A DNA stretch of 64,000 nucleotides, taken from NCBI RefSeq assembly GCF_022581195.2, contig NC_061462.1, forward strand, positions 11,842,001 through 11,906,000. The letters run 5' to 3'. Positions within the stretch are counted from its first letter, which is position 1; every line of letters begins with the position of its first letter. A model generated the notes under the pieces. The model saw only the letters and a list, made by a program, of their open reading frames with translations, was not told the origin of the DNA and searched no databases. Positions 45,442 through 56,494 of this stretch are shown in pieces. A program made the translations under genes and the position numbers. This DNA comes from Helicoverpa zea (taxonomy: Eukaryota > Arthropoda > Insecta > Lepidoptera > Noctuidae).

Positions 45442-46072
45442 TCTATACTTATAATAAATCTGAAGAGAGGTCAATTCTGTACATTAAATATATTTCAAAA
45501 ATAACTATCGGGGGGTGATTAGTGATCGATACTGATGCCAAAAATGCAATCAGTAAAATTTTTGTCTGTCTGTCTGTATGTTCGTTATGGAAACAAAAAC
45601 CACTTGACGGATTTTAATGAAACTTGGTACAATTATTCCTCATACTAATGGGCAGGTTATAGGATACTTTTCATCACGCTACGGTCAAGAGCAGAGCAGT
45701 GAAGGGAAAGTTGGGTAAAACAGGAGAAGTTATTCCATTTTTTACGCTTCTGTCGCGTGTGCAGCCATAATGGTTAAAACTACATAGAAACCATGTATGA
45801 CGGAAATGTTCTCCTTAAAATGATGTAAAAAATATACTACTATAGCGTATGTCTATCTTTTATGGTTGGCTCACAATAACACGTGTAACTTTCGATAGTT
45901 TAGCAGTTTGGAGCTTTCTGATTATATTTCTTTGCTATTACGTTTATAACACCCTCACGCACACTAATTTTAAAAAAGTAATATTAGATAATTGGATAAG
46001 CTGGAGTTTATTATTTCCTCTCTTTGCACAAAGTCCGAATTTAACGCGGACGAAGTCGCTGGCAGAAGCTAG
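45442..46072 (+). mobile_element. Non-autonomous Helitron (Lep1-like)
   Basis: The element begins TCTATACTTATAATAAATCT directly after A and ends GGCAGAAGCTAG directly before T, the A|TC...CTAG|T arrangement of Helitrons. A short imperfect hairpin (GCGGACGAAGTCGC, 46046-46059) lies about 10 bp before the terminal CTAG. The interior contains a (GTCT) tract (about 45565-45580) and no helicase. It is 631 bp long and apparently complete. Confidence 0.8.
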
Positions 46073-46379
46073 TACTAAATATAATAGAAACGATTTATTT
46101 TTATAAGATAAGAACGTTATGTTTATGTGGATTTTTCTCAAAGATCCTAAAACATTCGGATTATGACTAGGCAATGTAATCTATATTATTTTGATATATA
46201 AATATCACAAGTCTGTTTCATATTTTTACAAAACAAAAGTATAGTTAGTAACTTTTTGTGAATTCCACACATCTACATAAGTAGCAGGCTTAAGTATTTT
46301 AAGACCCCTCTTCAAACAAATCAAACACTAGAACACGAAAAGATAAACCAACTTCATATCTATCGATATCCGAACTACC

Positions 46380-46497
46380 TATATAAATATAACTTCACAA
46401 AGTGGTATGCAAATTCATGTAGCGACTGTACATTATACAAACAGGTGCGCAGACGCAGATCTCGGTAATCGCAGTGCAATATCTCGCAGAGTGCACT
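46380..46497 (+). promoter_or_regulatory. Putative promoter of gene Y
   Basis: TATATAAATA at 46380-46389 and TATACAAA at 46435-46442 are TATA-like; ATCGCAGTGC at about 46468-46477 resembles an insect initiator about 33 bp after the second. The 5' leader before the ATG would then be about 30 bases. The local CpG content rises up to the start codon. Confidence 0.4.
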
Positions 46498-46563
46498 ATG
46501 GCTGCGCGCATCTTAGTCGCGTCTTGCGCGCTTCTCGCGTTCATTCACGTTGCGTGTGCTCAG
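46498..46563 (+). CDS. Predicted gene Y, signal-peptide exon
   Basis: ATG opens 22 codons, MAARILVASCALLAFIHVAC then AQ, a textbook secretion signal: an Arg near the N-terminus, a hydrophobic core and a small-residue cleavage site (ACA|Q or similar). The exon ends in CAG before GTCGGT, in phase 0. The next recognised exon, 60074-60295, begins in phase 0 with Asp, giving a secreted protein starting QDIAVQVYHQ. An intron of about 13.5 kb full of transposon pieces separates them, and short exons in between cannot be excluded. Family unknown. Confidence 0.65.
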
Positions 46564-47282
46564 GTCGGTGTTAAATTATTTTTTAATTTTTTTTTTTGTG
46601 TTTTTTGGTGTTTTGTTTTGTTTTGTTTGTGATTTAAGTGGTCGGTAAGAGGATTTATTTTTATTTTTGTTATTAAATAATGGATTAAAAATTTATAAAA
46701 AAAAAATGTAATTCTCGGTGATTTGGTTGAATATTTTAGTAAAAGTCGTACGGTTATTTTTATAAACAATGACATATTTATTTAAAAAAGAAATCAAAGA
46801 TATGTATTTTTCCGTAAACGGTAGTAGTAGGCAATATAAATATTAGGTACTCATCTATCAAAAAAAGCCCTCAAAAATCGGGTAAAAATTAAAATATCTT
46901 GAAAAATTACAGAACAAGGTTATCGGAAACAAACATCGAAAACAACTTCTCGTTAAAACTTTGATCTTAGTCGAGATAAAGGTTAATTTAACTGAATAAT
47001 GAATTTACTACTAAAGGTGTGGTAAGTAACTTCGGTATTTCATAATTTAATGTCAATAATAAATTAGTAATATTTATTATGATTGATAATTTAAATGCAG
47101 TATAAACTAGCTTACTATTATAATAGTATGCGATTATAGTGGAAGTAATTATCGACTTAATTGCGTCATGTTTTGTATTTTCTAAACACAAAAACCATAT
47201 TTTCTTGGTAACATTTTTGAGTTTATAAAAACGTAATTAAGCAAAATATTATTTCGACTGCTGTTTTATAAAAAAGTTGTGT
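46564..47282. other. AT-rich intron sequence of gene Y
   Basis: Low-complexity T/G and A tracts only; no exon or repeat copy recognised. Confidence 0.4.
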
Positions 47283-47472
47283 ACCTAACCACTGCCAAAA
47301 ATGTTCAAATGACAGCCGGGACCTACAGTTTGCCGTACCCTCCGAAACACAGTCAATGGTGTCAAACATATACTTAGTACATTCAAACTTAGAAAAGTTG
47401 CCTTAGTACTTGTCTGACCTGGAATCGAACCCACACTCATGCTTGAGAGTTTGGTTCTTTTACCCACTAGGC
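47283..47472 (-). mobile_element. SINE (GATGATG-tail family), 3'-truncated
   Basis: The reversed head (CACTAGGC, GGAATCGAACCC) and the first half of the body (AACTTAGAAAAGTTG, CCGAAACACAGTCAATGGTG) are present; the tail half is missing. Confidence 0.75.
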
Positions 47473-48511
47473 AAAGAATGCAGGTATGCTCTCAAAAGCA
47501 ACGGTTTCTAATATCAAGTAGTCACTTATCATAACTCTACACCTTGACGTTTGTGCTTACCTTTATGTACCTAAACATTCGCAAAGAATGTGTGGGAATA
47601 AGCTCTGACGGTTTTTAATCTGTCAGATAGTAGGCCTTTTTTTGTTGATGGGAAATAAAGAAGTAACACACCATCTTTCATCTTATACCAGGGCAGGGGT
47701 TATTTTTTTTTTAATTTTCCGAATAATATATATTAAATTAATATCAACGATAATTATGAAGAGATTTAAATGTTTTAAGAAACGACTGATTATCAAGGCT
47801 CGCAAAAAATATATATTACACAATTAATAAGATTTTGAGAAATAAAATTGTAGCAAAATGAATCACATAGGTGCAACAAAAACGCTCTAGTTTCCTCACA
47901 TTTTATTTCAAGATTTTACTTAAAAATATTCCAATAAAAATACTCTTTCGTTTCCCGTGACTTTTGTGTCCATGGTGACTGTATGTGTGTATGTCCTTTT
48001 AATAACTATTGAATAATATAACAAACACCTGTACAAACAAGCTTGATGTTACCTCGGCCATCGATTTAGAGAAAAATGTATGAGTAACAGACATCAGCTG
48101 TTTTTGTACTACGCTGTAAATTTTCTGTTTAACTATTGAATTCCAGTTGAAAAGATTATTTAATATTAAAAGAAAATATATAAGGAACTTGATTTATACT
48201 TGCATAATGTTATTAGTTAAATCGCTGTGGTGTCGATTAGTTAATATGGAAACATTATTTCCTTCAGATTAAAATTATATGCCAAATGTACCTAATGCTC
48301 TTTAAAATTTTAAAATCAAGTTACCTACCTACAACCTTTCTAATTTCTTAAAAATATTAATCACAAAAAACATATTGTATTCTAAGTAGGTAAGCAAACT
48401 AAAAAAAATATCTGACATCACGAAAAAAAATCAATTTTATCTTTACCTCACGTAACTGTAAATTACGTAATCGAAAAGCTAAATTAACCAACAACAATAA
48501 TTAAACTAAAC
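47473..48511. other. Intronic, unassigned AT-rich sequence
   Basis: No exon or repeat copy recognised. Confidence 0.4.
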
Positions 48512-48670
48512 GAAATGACGACAATCCATTGAACGCGTCATCCTATGGTGCATCGCTGACTTTGTGGCCCGACCTTGACAGACAATGCACTCGAATAAAC
48601 TAATGAAGTATAACTAGAGGATTAACTAATGTATGGTTTATTTGTTGCTAGTTTAATTTGTCATAATGTA
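48512..48670 (+). repeat. Local direct duplication, unit 1
   Basis: A core at 48537-48593 (GTCATCCTATGGTGCATCGC onward) matches 48927-48983 with one difference in 57; weaker similarity continues to GCTAGTTTAATTTGTCATAA. Confidence 0.75.
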
Positions 48671-48865
48671 CAAAACGTTTGGTATAGAGACCAGTGGGTG
48701 GGCTTATAAAATACTATTCGTATTTCCGCGGTTACACCTTGTGAACTACTGCCTGTACCAGGGTTAAATATAGTTCCTATTACTAGGAAAAGCTTTTCAA
48801 CAGTAAAAAAACAAATTCGTTCAGTAATCAGGAAAAAATACTTTAGCTTAATCTAACTTAATGGT

Positions 48866-49065
48866 AAAATGACGTTGATCCATTGAAAATTCCGGTGTAT
48901 AGTTGACACCGCAGATGACGTCGCTCGTCATCCTATGGTGCATCGCTGACTTTGTGGCCCGACCTTGTCAGACAATGCACTCGGATCTAATGAAGTATAA
49001 CTATTGAGTTTAAACTAATCTATATGGTTTTTGTTGCTAGTTTAATTTGTCATAATGCACAATAA
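48866..49065 (+). repeat. Local direct duplication, unit 2
   Basis: Second copy of the block at 48512-48670, with about 35 extra bases (TCCGGTGTATAGTTGACACC region) before the conserved core. Confidence 0.75.
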
Positions 49066-49118
49066 TATTGGCATAGTGGTTGGATGTCACAACGCACTGG
49101 TTCGATTCCTGAACGGAA
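49066..49118 (+). repeat. tRNA-like SINE head
   Basis: TGGCATAGTGGTTGG matches an RNA polymerase III A box and GGTTCGATTCC a B box, about 30 bp apart. No cloverleaf with a paired acceptor stem was found, so this is a SINE-type or pseudo-tRNA head rather than a tRNA gene. Confidence 0.4.
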
Positions 49119-49257
49119 AATTATTTTCAATACTAATATTAAAATGCTGAAGAATTGGTTTGTTTGGTTGAGCATTAATAGCAGGAACTACGAACTAGTT
49201 CTTTTAAAACAATGTTTCAGTGTCAGAAAGATTTTTTTTAAGTTTACTCTATCTGTG

Positions 49258-49342
49258 GAGATGTGTGGTATCTGTGGAGATCTAAGGGGGAGGCCTATGT
49301 TCAGCAGTGAACGTCCTATGGCTGAGATGATGATGATGACTT
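49258..49342 (+). repeat. (GATGAT)-tailed LINE 3' end, copy 5
   Basis: GGTATCTGTGGAGATCTAAG through TCCTATGGCTGAGATGATGA. Confidence 0.7.
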
Positions 49343-49844
49343 TTCTGTAGGTGAAAGTCAGTATTTTATGAAGCTTTAATGGAATAAAAACTAACCCTTA
49401 TAATATACACTTTTATAAATCTTGTGCAAGAAATATATAGGCTATCTTACCTAGCTATTATTTCATACTCAGGAGAAATATCTACTCGTATCAACATTTG
49501 TAATACCGAAGAATAACCATCAGCAACGATACAGTCATCTTTCTGATGCACCGTGACTGCAATTTGCTATTGTGCACAAACCTTGTATCTCTTTCATACA
49601 ATTGCAATAAACTGCACTAGAGTATTTGTTAAGATAACTCTGTTTTACAACAGTAATAAAAATAATTTAATAATTATATTTACAAAAAACAATACAGTAC
49701 ACCTTCTTCTTACAAAACTAGGCTAAATACCATGTTCCCGTGATTTTACAAGAAAAGTAAGAACTAACTTTTAAATTATATAGGTATTAAATGCATTTTG
49801 AAACTAAAGTTAACAAAAGAAGAGACACTAGCCGCCGTCAGCGG

Positions 49845-49992
49845 TTTCACCCAATATCAGGTTGCTCGGGTAATTGGGTTGACAACGTCAGATATGCAGT
49901 GGCTCCTTGTAAAACACTGATACTCAGCTGCATCTGGTTAGACTGGAAGCCAACCTCAACATTGTTTGGAAATGGTTTGTAAGATGATGATA
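49845..49992 (+). repeat. SINE 3' half (GATGATG-tail family), diverged
   Basis: GGTAATTGGGTTGACAACGT, TACTCAGCTGCATCTGGTTA and GACTGGAAGCCAACCTCAAC match the consensus, ending AAGATGATGA. Confidence 0.65.
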
Positions 49993-50426
49993 CCGTTATG
50001 ATGATACTTTCGAACACTGAAATATTTTTTTAATCGAACGAGTCGAGACAATCAGAGATTTCAGCTTTATACTATTAGTATAATAATAGATTGTTGTTCT
50101 TCAATGTTGTATCTCAATTAATTATCACTATCATAATGAATCAAGATCTGACTAACATTAACATAGTAAAGTCATGACCCAAATAGTTGGAATTCCTGAA
50201 ATATTTTCAGTGGGGTCGCTTATCTAACGCACACTGAAGATAATGAGACCTTGAAGATTCTACTATTATGTCTAGGAAATATACGTAGATAATATAATAA
50301 GGATATGGTTATTTATGTATGGGTATAGGCAGAACTAGAAGTTAGTAAAAGTAACTTAAAATCTCATAGACGGATTTTAAGTGGCGTTAAGTCCGCCCTT
50401 GTACAGAATGTGCAAAAGTATTAAAT

Positions 50427-50988
50427 AAAAACCGGCCAAGTGCGAGTCGGACTCGTGCACGAAGGGTTCCGTAAATTACAGTTAAATCAACCTATCTCAA
50501 AAACTATAAGAGATACTTTGATCAAACCAAAAATCGTTGAAAGAGTTAATTAGCATGCATCACCTCTATTTTTTTTATAATTTTATACCCCGTAGTTATA
50601 AAAATAGAGGGGGGGGGGACATACTTTTTACGACTTTGAGAGCTGATATCTCAAAAACCGTTCACTTTAAGAAAAATGTTTTTTAGAAAACTTTATATCA
50701 TTTTAAAAGACCTTTCCATTGATACCCCACACGGGTATGTACATCGAAAAAAAAAATTTCATCCCTCAGTTACATGTATGGGGGGCCCCACCCCCAATTC
50801 TTTTTTTTACTATTTAGTGTCATATTTTTGTAGCGGTTCATACAACACATATTCCCATCAAATTTCATCACTGTAGTACTTATAGTTTCCGAGTAAATCG
50901 GCTGTGACAGACGGACAGACGGACAGACGGACATGACGAAACTATAAGGGTTCCGTTTTTGCCATTTTGGCTACGGAACCCTAAAAAA
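50427..50988 (+). mobile_element. Short CCGGCCAAGTGCGAGTCGG-family repeat, copy D
   Basis: Nearly identical to copy C (17397-17967) and in the opposite orientation. It carries a run of ten G (about 50610-50619), a (GACGGACA) tract and the terminal GGCTACGGAACCCTAAAA. The high similarity over about 560 bp implies recent movement or gene conversion. Confidence 0.8.
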
Positions 50989-50994
50989 GAAGTA

Positions 50995-51620
50995 AATTAG
51001 CCGTTTCACCCGCGGCTTCACCCGTGTTCCGTGAGAACTTCTGCTCGTATCGGGTTAAAATATAGCCTATGTTACTCGGGAAGAGTGTAGTGAGAGTGAG
51101 TGTAGTGAGTCGTGGTGGCCTAGTGGGCAAAGAACCAACCTCTCGAGTATGAGGGCGCGGGTTCGATTCCAGGTCAGGCAAGTACCAATGCAACTTTTCT
51201 AAGTTTGTATGTACTTTCTAAGTATATCTTAGACACCAATGACTGTGTTTCGGATGGCACGTTAAACTGTAGGTCCCGGCTGTCATTGAACATCCTTGGC
51301 AGTCGTTACGGGTAGTCAGAAGCCAGTAAGTCTGACACCAGTCTAACCAAGGGGTATCGGGTTGCCCGGGTAACTGGGTTGAGGAGGTCAGATAGGCAGT
51401 CGCTTCTTGTAAAGCACTGGTACTCAGCTGAATCCGGTTAGACTGGAAGCCGACCCCAACATAGTTTGGGAAAAGGCTCGGAGGATGATGTTACTCGGGA
51501 AGAGTGTAGCTTTCCAACATCCAGAGAATTTGCAAATCGGTGCAGTAGTTTCGGAGCTTTAGTGCACGAACAAACAAACAAAAAAGTGTCTCCCCGTTTA
51601 TTATATAAGTAAAGATTTTC
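50995..51620 (+). mobile_element. Helitron-like repeat split by a SINE
   Basis: GTTTCACCCGCGGCTTCACC, AATATAGCCTATGTTACTCG on the left and GCAAATCGGTGCAGTAGTTT, GAACAAACAAACAAAAAAGT on the right form one interrupted element. The SINE at 51091-51490 lies between identical 20-bp copies of the target. Confidence 0.6.
51091..51490 (+). mobile_element. SINE (GATGATG-tail family), full length with target duplication
   Basis: The head contains A box GGTGGCCTAGTGGG and B box GGTTCGATTCC; the body ends GGAAAAGGCTCGGAGGATGA. The host sequence GTTACTCGGGAAGAGTGTAG is present at both ends (51071-51090 and 51490-51509). The copy is intact enough to serve as the family reference. The parent tRNA was not identified. 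Confidence 0.9.
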
Positions 51621-52717
51621 AAGACGTTACCTTATTTAACAATATATACAATTTCTCTGGAAAAACAAAAATAACAAATTAACATAAAGTAATGAAATAT
51701 TTCATACCTCAGCGGGGAGGCCTATTATTGTATTACTGTGGGAACATAATGAGCTGATTTTACAGTTCTTCAATTTCAGCATTTTTGTCTAATATTGCTG
51801 TGCTGTTATAAATGTGATCCAATAGTAATTAGATAGCTAGGCCACCTACCTGATAATATCTTTTAGGGGAACCCCCGCTCTCTTGCAAAAACTAAATTAA
51901 ATTAATATGAGGAAAAAAGGGAAAATAAGATGAATTGACGTAATTAGCAAATTCTCTACGTGCCCAGAGTTCGATAACATTAACAATAAAAAAATCGTTC
52001 AAGTTGTTCTTTATATTAGTTCAAAACATTGTAATTATAATAATTTTGTTTAGTTTTAGGGAAGTAAATGTGACAATAGTTTTAAACCTGTAAATAATAT
52101 GTAAGTACATACCTGTAATTATTACTCGTATAACAAAATTTGAAATAAAAAACAGTTGAAAACAACATAATATCAAACAAATTGAGAACCTCTTTCTTTC
52201 TGGTATGTCGGTTAAAATAAAACTTTCTGTCATCTGACTACCCCTAACGACTGTCAAAGATGTAAATAAGACAGCCTGGATCCACGAATTAATCGTACCT
52301 TCCGAAATACAGAGAAACTCGCAATGATAAGGTCACCCATCCATAGACCGACCGCACCAAGTGTTGCTTAACCATAAGATTAATCAACCCGTGCTGTAAA
52401 AAAATATTATAGCGAGTGTCATCCAGTTTAAATTACCTATTAATGTTATACAAAACGTAAGCAACGCCACGGGTAACAACTATTATCATAATTATCTACT
52501 TACCTTATCCTTCAGTAGCTGAAAACAAACTAGCGTAACACGACCAAAATACTACAGTTTACACAAAAGATAAACTAAGTATGTATATTAGTTAGTTAGA
52601 CGATATTACTTAACAAATCCTTGGAGATATACAAACAAACAAAATACACAATCAACTGATGTTGATAGTGTAACAAACTAAAATATTTACGTATATACAG
52701 ATAGTTACTGTTACAGC
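51621..52717. other. Intronic, unassigned sequence
   Basis: A diverged SINE piece (CCGAAATACAGAGAAACTCG near 52302) is the only item recognised. Confidence 0.35.
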
Positions 52718-52925
52718 CTTATTATCGTCCCACTGCTGGGCTGCGGCCTCCTCTCACATGGAGAAGGATTGAGCATTAATCATCACGCTTGCTCAATGCG
52801 GGTTGGTCTGAAATGACCAACCCGCATTGAGCTATAGTCCAGGTTTGTTCAATATTTTCCTTCACCTTTTTATCAGTCATTGGTGTCTAAGATTTACTTA
52901 GAAAGTACATACAAACTTAGAAAAG
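52718..52925 (-). repeat. 'TGCTCAATGCGGGTTGG' repeat with an internal palindrome
   Basis: CCCACTGCTGGGCTGCGGCC, ACATGGAGAAGGATTGAGCA and the Lepidoptera-typical TGCTCAATGCGGGTTGG are followed by an inverted copy of the last block (52815-52832). It then joins a SINE body piece (AGAAAGTACATACAAACTTA). Confidence 0.65.
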
Positions 52926-54354
52926 TTGAATATTATTGTAAGTATGCAGATAGTATACAAGCTATTTTCCGTGGTTTCGCTCGCATCCCGAGGGAACTGT
53001 TTTCCGCACTTATATAAAAAGTACCTGGCGTCAGACCTCAATCACATGATCACATGCCCGTCATTGATATACCCTGAACTAAATGTGAACGTTATTTTAT
53101 TAATTTGATTCAAGCTAAGTTTTGGCATGAAAGCGGGACAAACCAGACATACACACAGAAAGACAGAACTACCTATACTTTAGCATTTATACGTAATATG
53201 ACAAGTAATTTTCCGCGGTTTCACCCACCCCACCAATTGTTCGAGCAAGCGAAGAAAAAGTCGCATAAAAGTCTTCCTCAATAAATGAACTATCTATTAC
53301 TGAAACAATTAAAATGTACTTCTACAACATTCAAACAAGAACATCGAAATACTGAAAATAACAAAGTTGCAGTCATAACAATGATTTGCATTACTAAGCA
53401 TGCATATTGCATATTTTAAATATGAATCATATTTCAGAAACGGTGTTGTAGAGATAAGAGAAAGAATTTATTACATTCGTACGCGAAAGACGTAACCCAT
53501 CTTTATTGACAGTCGGGTAATTACAGTAGGTAACTTTCATTTTCATTTTTCATTTCATTGTTTCATTCATGGACTTACACTTTATAGTAGACCCTCTATT
53601 TCAGCCGGTTTCACTCGTATCTTAAAGGATTTACTTCCCGTACATGGACAAAATATCCAATCCAGATTCCTACTCACAAATAAAGAGACTCTCTAATTTA
53701 CATGCACTAATATAAACTTACTAAAGTACTCGTACTCGTACTTACTAAAGTACTCTAATTTATATGCACTAAACTAAAGACGAAATCTTTTTTTGTTTCC
53801 TGGTTTGTACACTTAAAGGCCAAATGAGCCGATTTGTAAAAATAGTACTGTTGGAAAGCCAAGCTATTCCTAAGTTACATAAATTATATTTCATCCCTGT
53901 ACCTACGTGCAGACGGGACGCGGGTGAAACCGCGGGAAAACTGCTACAACTTTATATTTTGTCCGGCTACGGAAAGAAGTTTCCCACTGAAACAGCTATA
54001 AATAACAAACAGACATTACAGTTATCACATCGTTCAAGGTGCATCACTACGATGACGTCATTGCATCGTCACACAATGCAGTCTTCATGCCAATTGCCAT
54101 TCACTGCACACCGCTTGACAGATACTGATATAATATTTGTTTTGCTGTCTGCACTCAAATAAGTGGCACTTGAAAACTATTGACGGACTTTACATTCGTT
54201 ATGTTGGAGTTATTTCCGTGTAAAAGCGGGTTCATTGGTTAAGGTTATGTTTTGGCTTGCCACGGTCGGTCTTTGGATGGGTGACCGTTACTTTTACATC
54301 TAGACATTTCTGTATATCTTTGACCCTATAATTTTGGTTTTGGGTGCCATTATT
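52926..54354. other. Intronic, mostly unassigned
   Basis: Helitron-like fragments (for example GACGGGACGCGGGTGAAACC near 53913) are scattered; no exon recognised. Confidence 0.35.
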
Positions 54355-54550
54355 TGCCTAGCATTTTTCGAACTCTCTGGGGTCGGCTTTCAGACTCACC
54401 AGAGCATAGATAGCTGAGTACCATTGCTTTACATGAAGCGACTCCCTATCAGACCGCATCAACTGGTTAGACTGGTTGTCTGACCTTCTGGCTTCTGACT
54501 ACCCGTTACCACTGTACAAATGACATCTAGGAAACACGAATTTAACTGAC
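54355..54550 (-). repeat. Diverged SINE body
   Basis: GGGGTCGGCTTTCAGACTCA, GCTGAGTACCATTGCTTTAC and CTTCTGACTACCCGTTACCA match the reversed consensus. Confidence 0.6.
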
Positions 54551-55024
54551 GAAGTAGATAATATTCGATGTTATCCCATGACAAAAAAAAACTTAAATGG
54601 GTAAATACACTTCCAAGAATTATTGCTGAGTAGGAGTACCATAGTGATTGGGAATTATGTTATTGGCGTGTTTCCAGTCTACAGTGCTAGGTCAAAGATC
54701 TATGTAAATGCATCACATGCAGATGGTAGTTGAAATTACGTTTTGTTGTATAATTTTAAAGTCTATAGGTATAGCGTAGTGATAAATATTAATCGATGTA
54801 TATATTTGGGTATGTCCGTCTATAAATAGAAAATATATACTAGTATTAATTTTGATTGGAACTACGGAGATAAGATAGATTTTTTTGGACACATGAAACT
54901 GCTCTCTATCTAGCTAGCATATTATTTAAAGTGGCAACTATCACTAGCCCAATGTTTTAAAAGTTCTTAACTAAAGCAGTCCCGAACAATCAAAAGCCCG
55001 TTAAAACTAATTTGTCCACTGAAA

Positions 55025-55265
55025 ATCATCCAAGCCTTTTAACAACTATGTTAGGGTTGGCTTCCAGTCTAACCGAATGCTGAGTACCTACCAGTGTTTT
55101 ACAAGGAGCGACTGCCTATTTGTTACCCGGGCATCCCTAATACCCCTTGATAAGACTTTCTGGCTTCAGACTACCCGTAAAGACAGCCAAAGAAGTACAA
55201 ACGCCAGTCCGGAAAACGTCCAGAAAAACGTGCCTTCCAAAACACAGATTTGCTCATTACCAACA
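55025..55265 (-). repeat. Diverged SINE body
   Basis: GGTTGGCTTCCAGTCTAACC, ACAAGGAGCGACTGCCTATT and CAGACTACCCGTAAAGAC are present in reverse order. Confidence 0.6.
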
Positions 55266-55536
55266 AGATGGTTACCCACGGCCACTGAAAATCTGAAAAT
55301 CAGCTATTCAAACTGAAACAGTGACGTGCATTCAGTACAGTCAATACTAACAGCCGTGTTTAATGGTTTCCTTTGTGACATCATAATTTCGCCATAAGAT
55401 TTTTATAGCGACCTTAGTTTCGCGAGGCGAGGTCAGGTGAAGGTCTGAACTGAAAATATGCTAGATATTTAGTATATTATGAGGAATTTAATGTAGCTTG
55501 TGGAATTTCATGTCGATTTGAGAATACGTTGTTACT

Positions 55537-55715
55537 GCGGGTTGTTCGAAAGAGATACCGCGGCCCTGGTACACAAAAGGCCTATGACGGAACACGACGG
55601 TTTTTAGTCAGTAAGAGTCTTCTGACACTCCCTCTCCGCTGCTAACCTACAGCGGGAGGGGTCATTTGATGTTTTTTGACGTCGTTAAAAAAAAAAAAAA
55701 AAAACAAAAAAAAAA
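55537..55715 (+). mobile_element. SINE with poly(A) tail, copy 2, with target duplication
   Basis: Close copy of 628-796 with a longer A tail. CGTTGTTAC occurs just before (55527-55535) and just after (55718-55726), a 9-bp target-site duplication that may extend with one mismatch. Confidence 0.8.
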
Positions 55716-55829
55716 TTCGTTGTTACCGTGAAAATGTGATGGCATGACAAAAAAGTTTCACGATTGTTAAGTATTACTTATCCAGTTTTGTTTTATTTAA
55801 TTAGTTTAAATGAGTCAGCGGGATTGTAG

Positions 55830-55930
55830 TAGTTACTGCCGCCTTTCACACGAAGGGCTTAAGAAGGAACATGATGGGTTTTAGTCAGTATGAGTCTGAA
55901 CTCCCTCACGCTGCACCCATACTACTTGCG
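55830..55930 (+). repeat. Diverged poly(A)-SINE fragment
   Basis: CACGAAGGGCTTAAGAAGGA, TTTTAGTCAGTATGAGTCTG and CTCCCTCACGCTGC resemble the middle of the family, and match the reverse copy at 63155 more closely than copies 1 and 2. Confidence 0.5.
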
Positions 55931-56058
55931 ACTTTTAAAAGACAGATAAGAATCTGAGTAAGGTGTGAAGATACCAAGCAACGTGTCTTTGTAAACAAAA
56001 GCATATTGTACATACATTCAGTAAAGAAATAAAATACCTATACATATTATTATGTATG

Positions 56059-56445
56059 TAAAAAGTCGTGGTGGCCTAGTGGGTAAAGGACCAACCTCTC
56101 AAGTAAGAGGGCGCGGGTTCGATCCCAGGTCAGGCAAGTACCAACGCAACTTTTCTAAATTTGTATGTACTTTCTAAGTATATCTTAGACACCACTGACT
56201 GTGTTTCGGATGGCACGTTAAACTGTAGGTCCCGGCTGTCATTGAACATCCTTGGCAGTCGTTACGGGTAGTCAGGAGCCAGTAAGTCTGACACCAGTCT
56301 AACCAAGGGGTATCGGGTTGCCCGGGTAACTGGGTTGAGGAGGTCAGATAGGCAGTCGCTTCTTGTAAAGCACTGGTACTCAGCTGAATCCGGTTAGACT
56401 GGAAGCCGACTCCAACATGATTGGGAAAAGGCTCGGAGGAGGAGG
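56059..56445 (+). mobile_element. SINE (GATGATG-tail family), full length with target duplication
   Basis: Intact A box (GGTGGCCTAGTGGG) and B box (GGTTCGATCCC). The 17-bp sequence ACATATTATTATGTATG lies at 56042-56058 and 56446-56462. The tail is GGAGGAGG instead of GATGATG. Confidence 0.9.
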
Positions 56446-56494
56446 ACATATTATTATGTATGGCTGAATCGGCAACCTTACTCCAGTTCATAAT

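Noticed and set aside
50676..50876. 66-codon frame with an identical twin at 17519-17719
   Set aside because: The identity is explained by the repeat copies C and D; there is no domain, and the frame overlaps low-complexity runs.
51108..51185. tRNA gene
   Set aside because: A and B boxes are present but no acceptor-stem pairing or cloverleaf is seen, and the sequence is the head of a repeated SINE.
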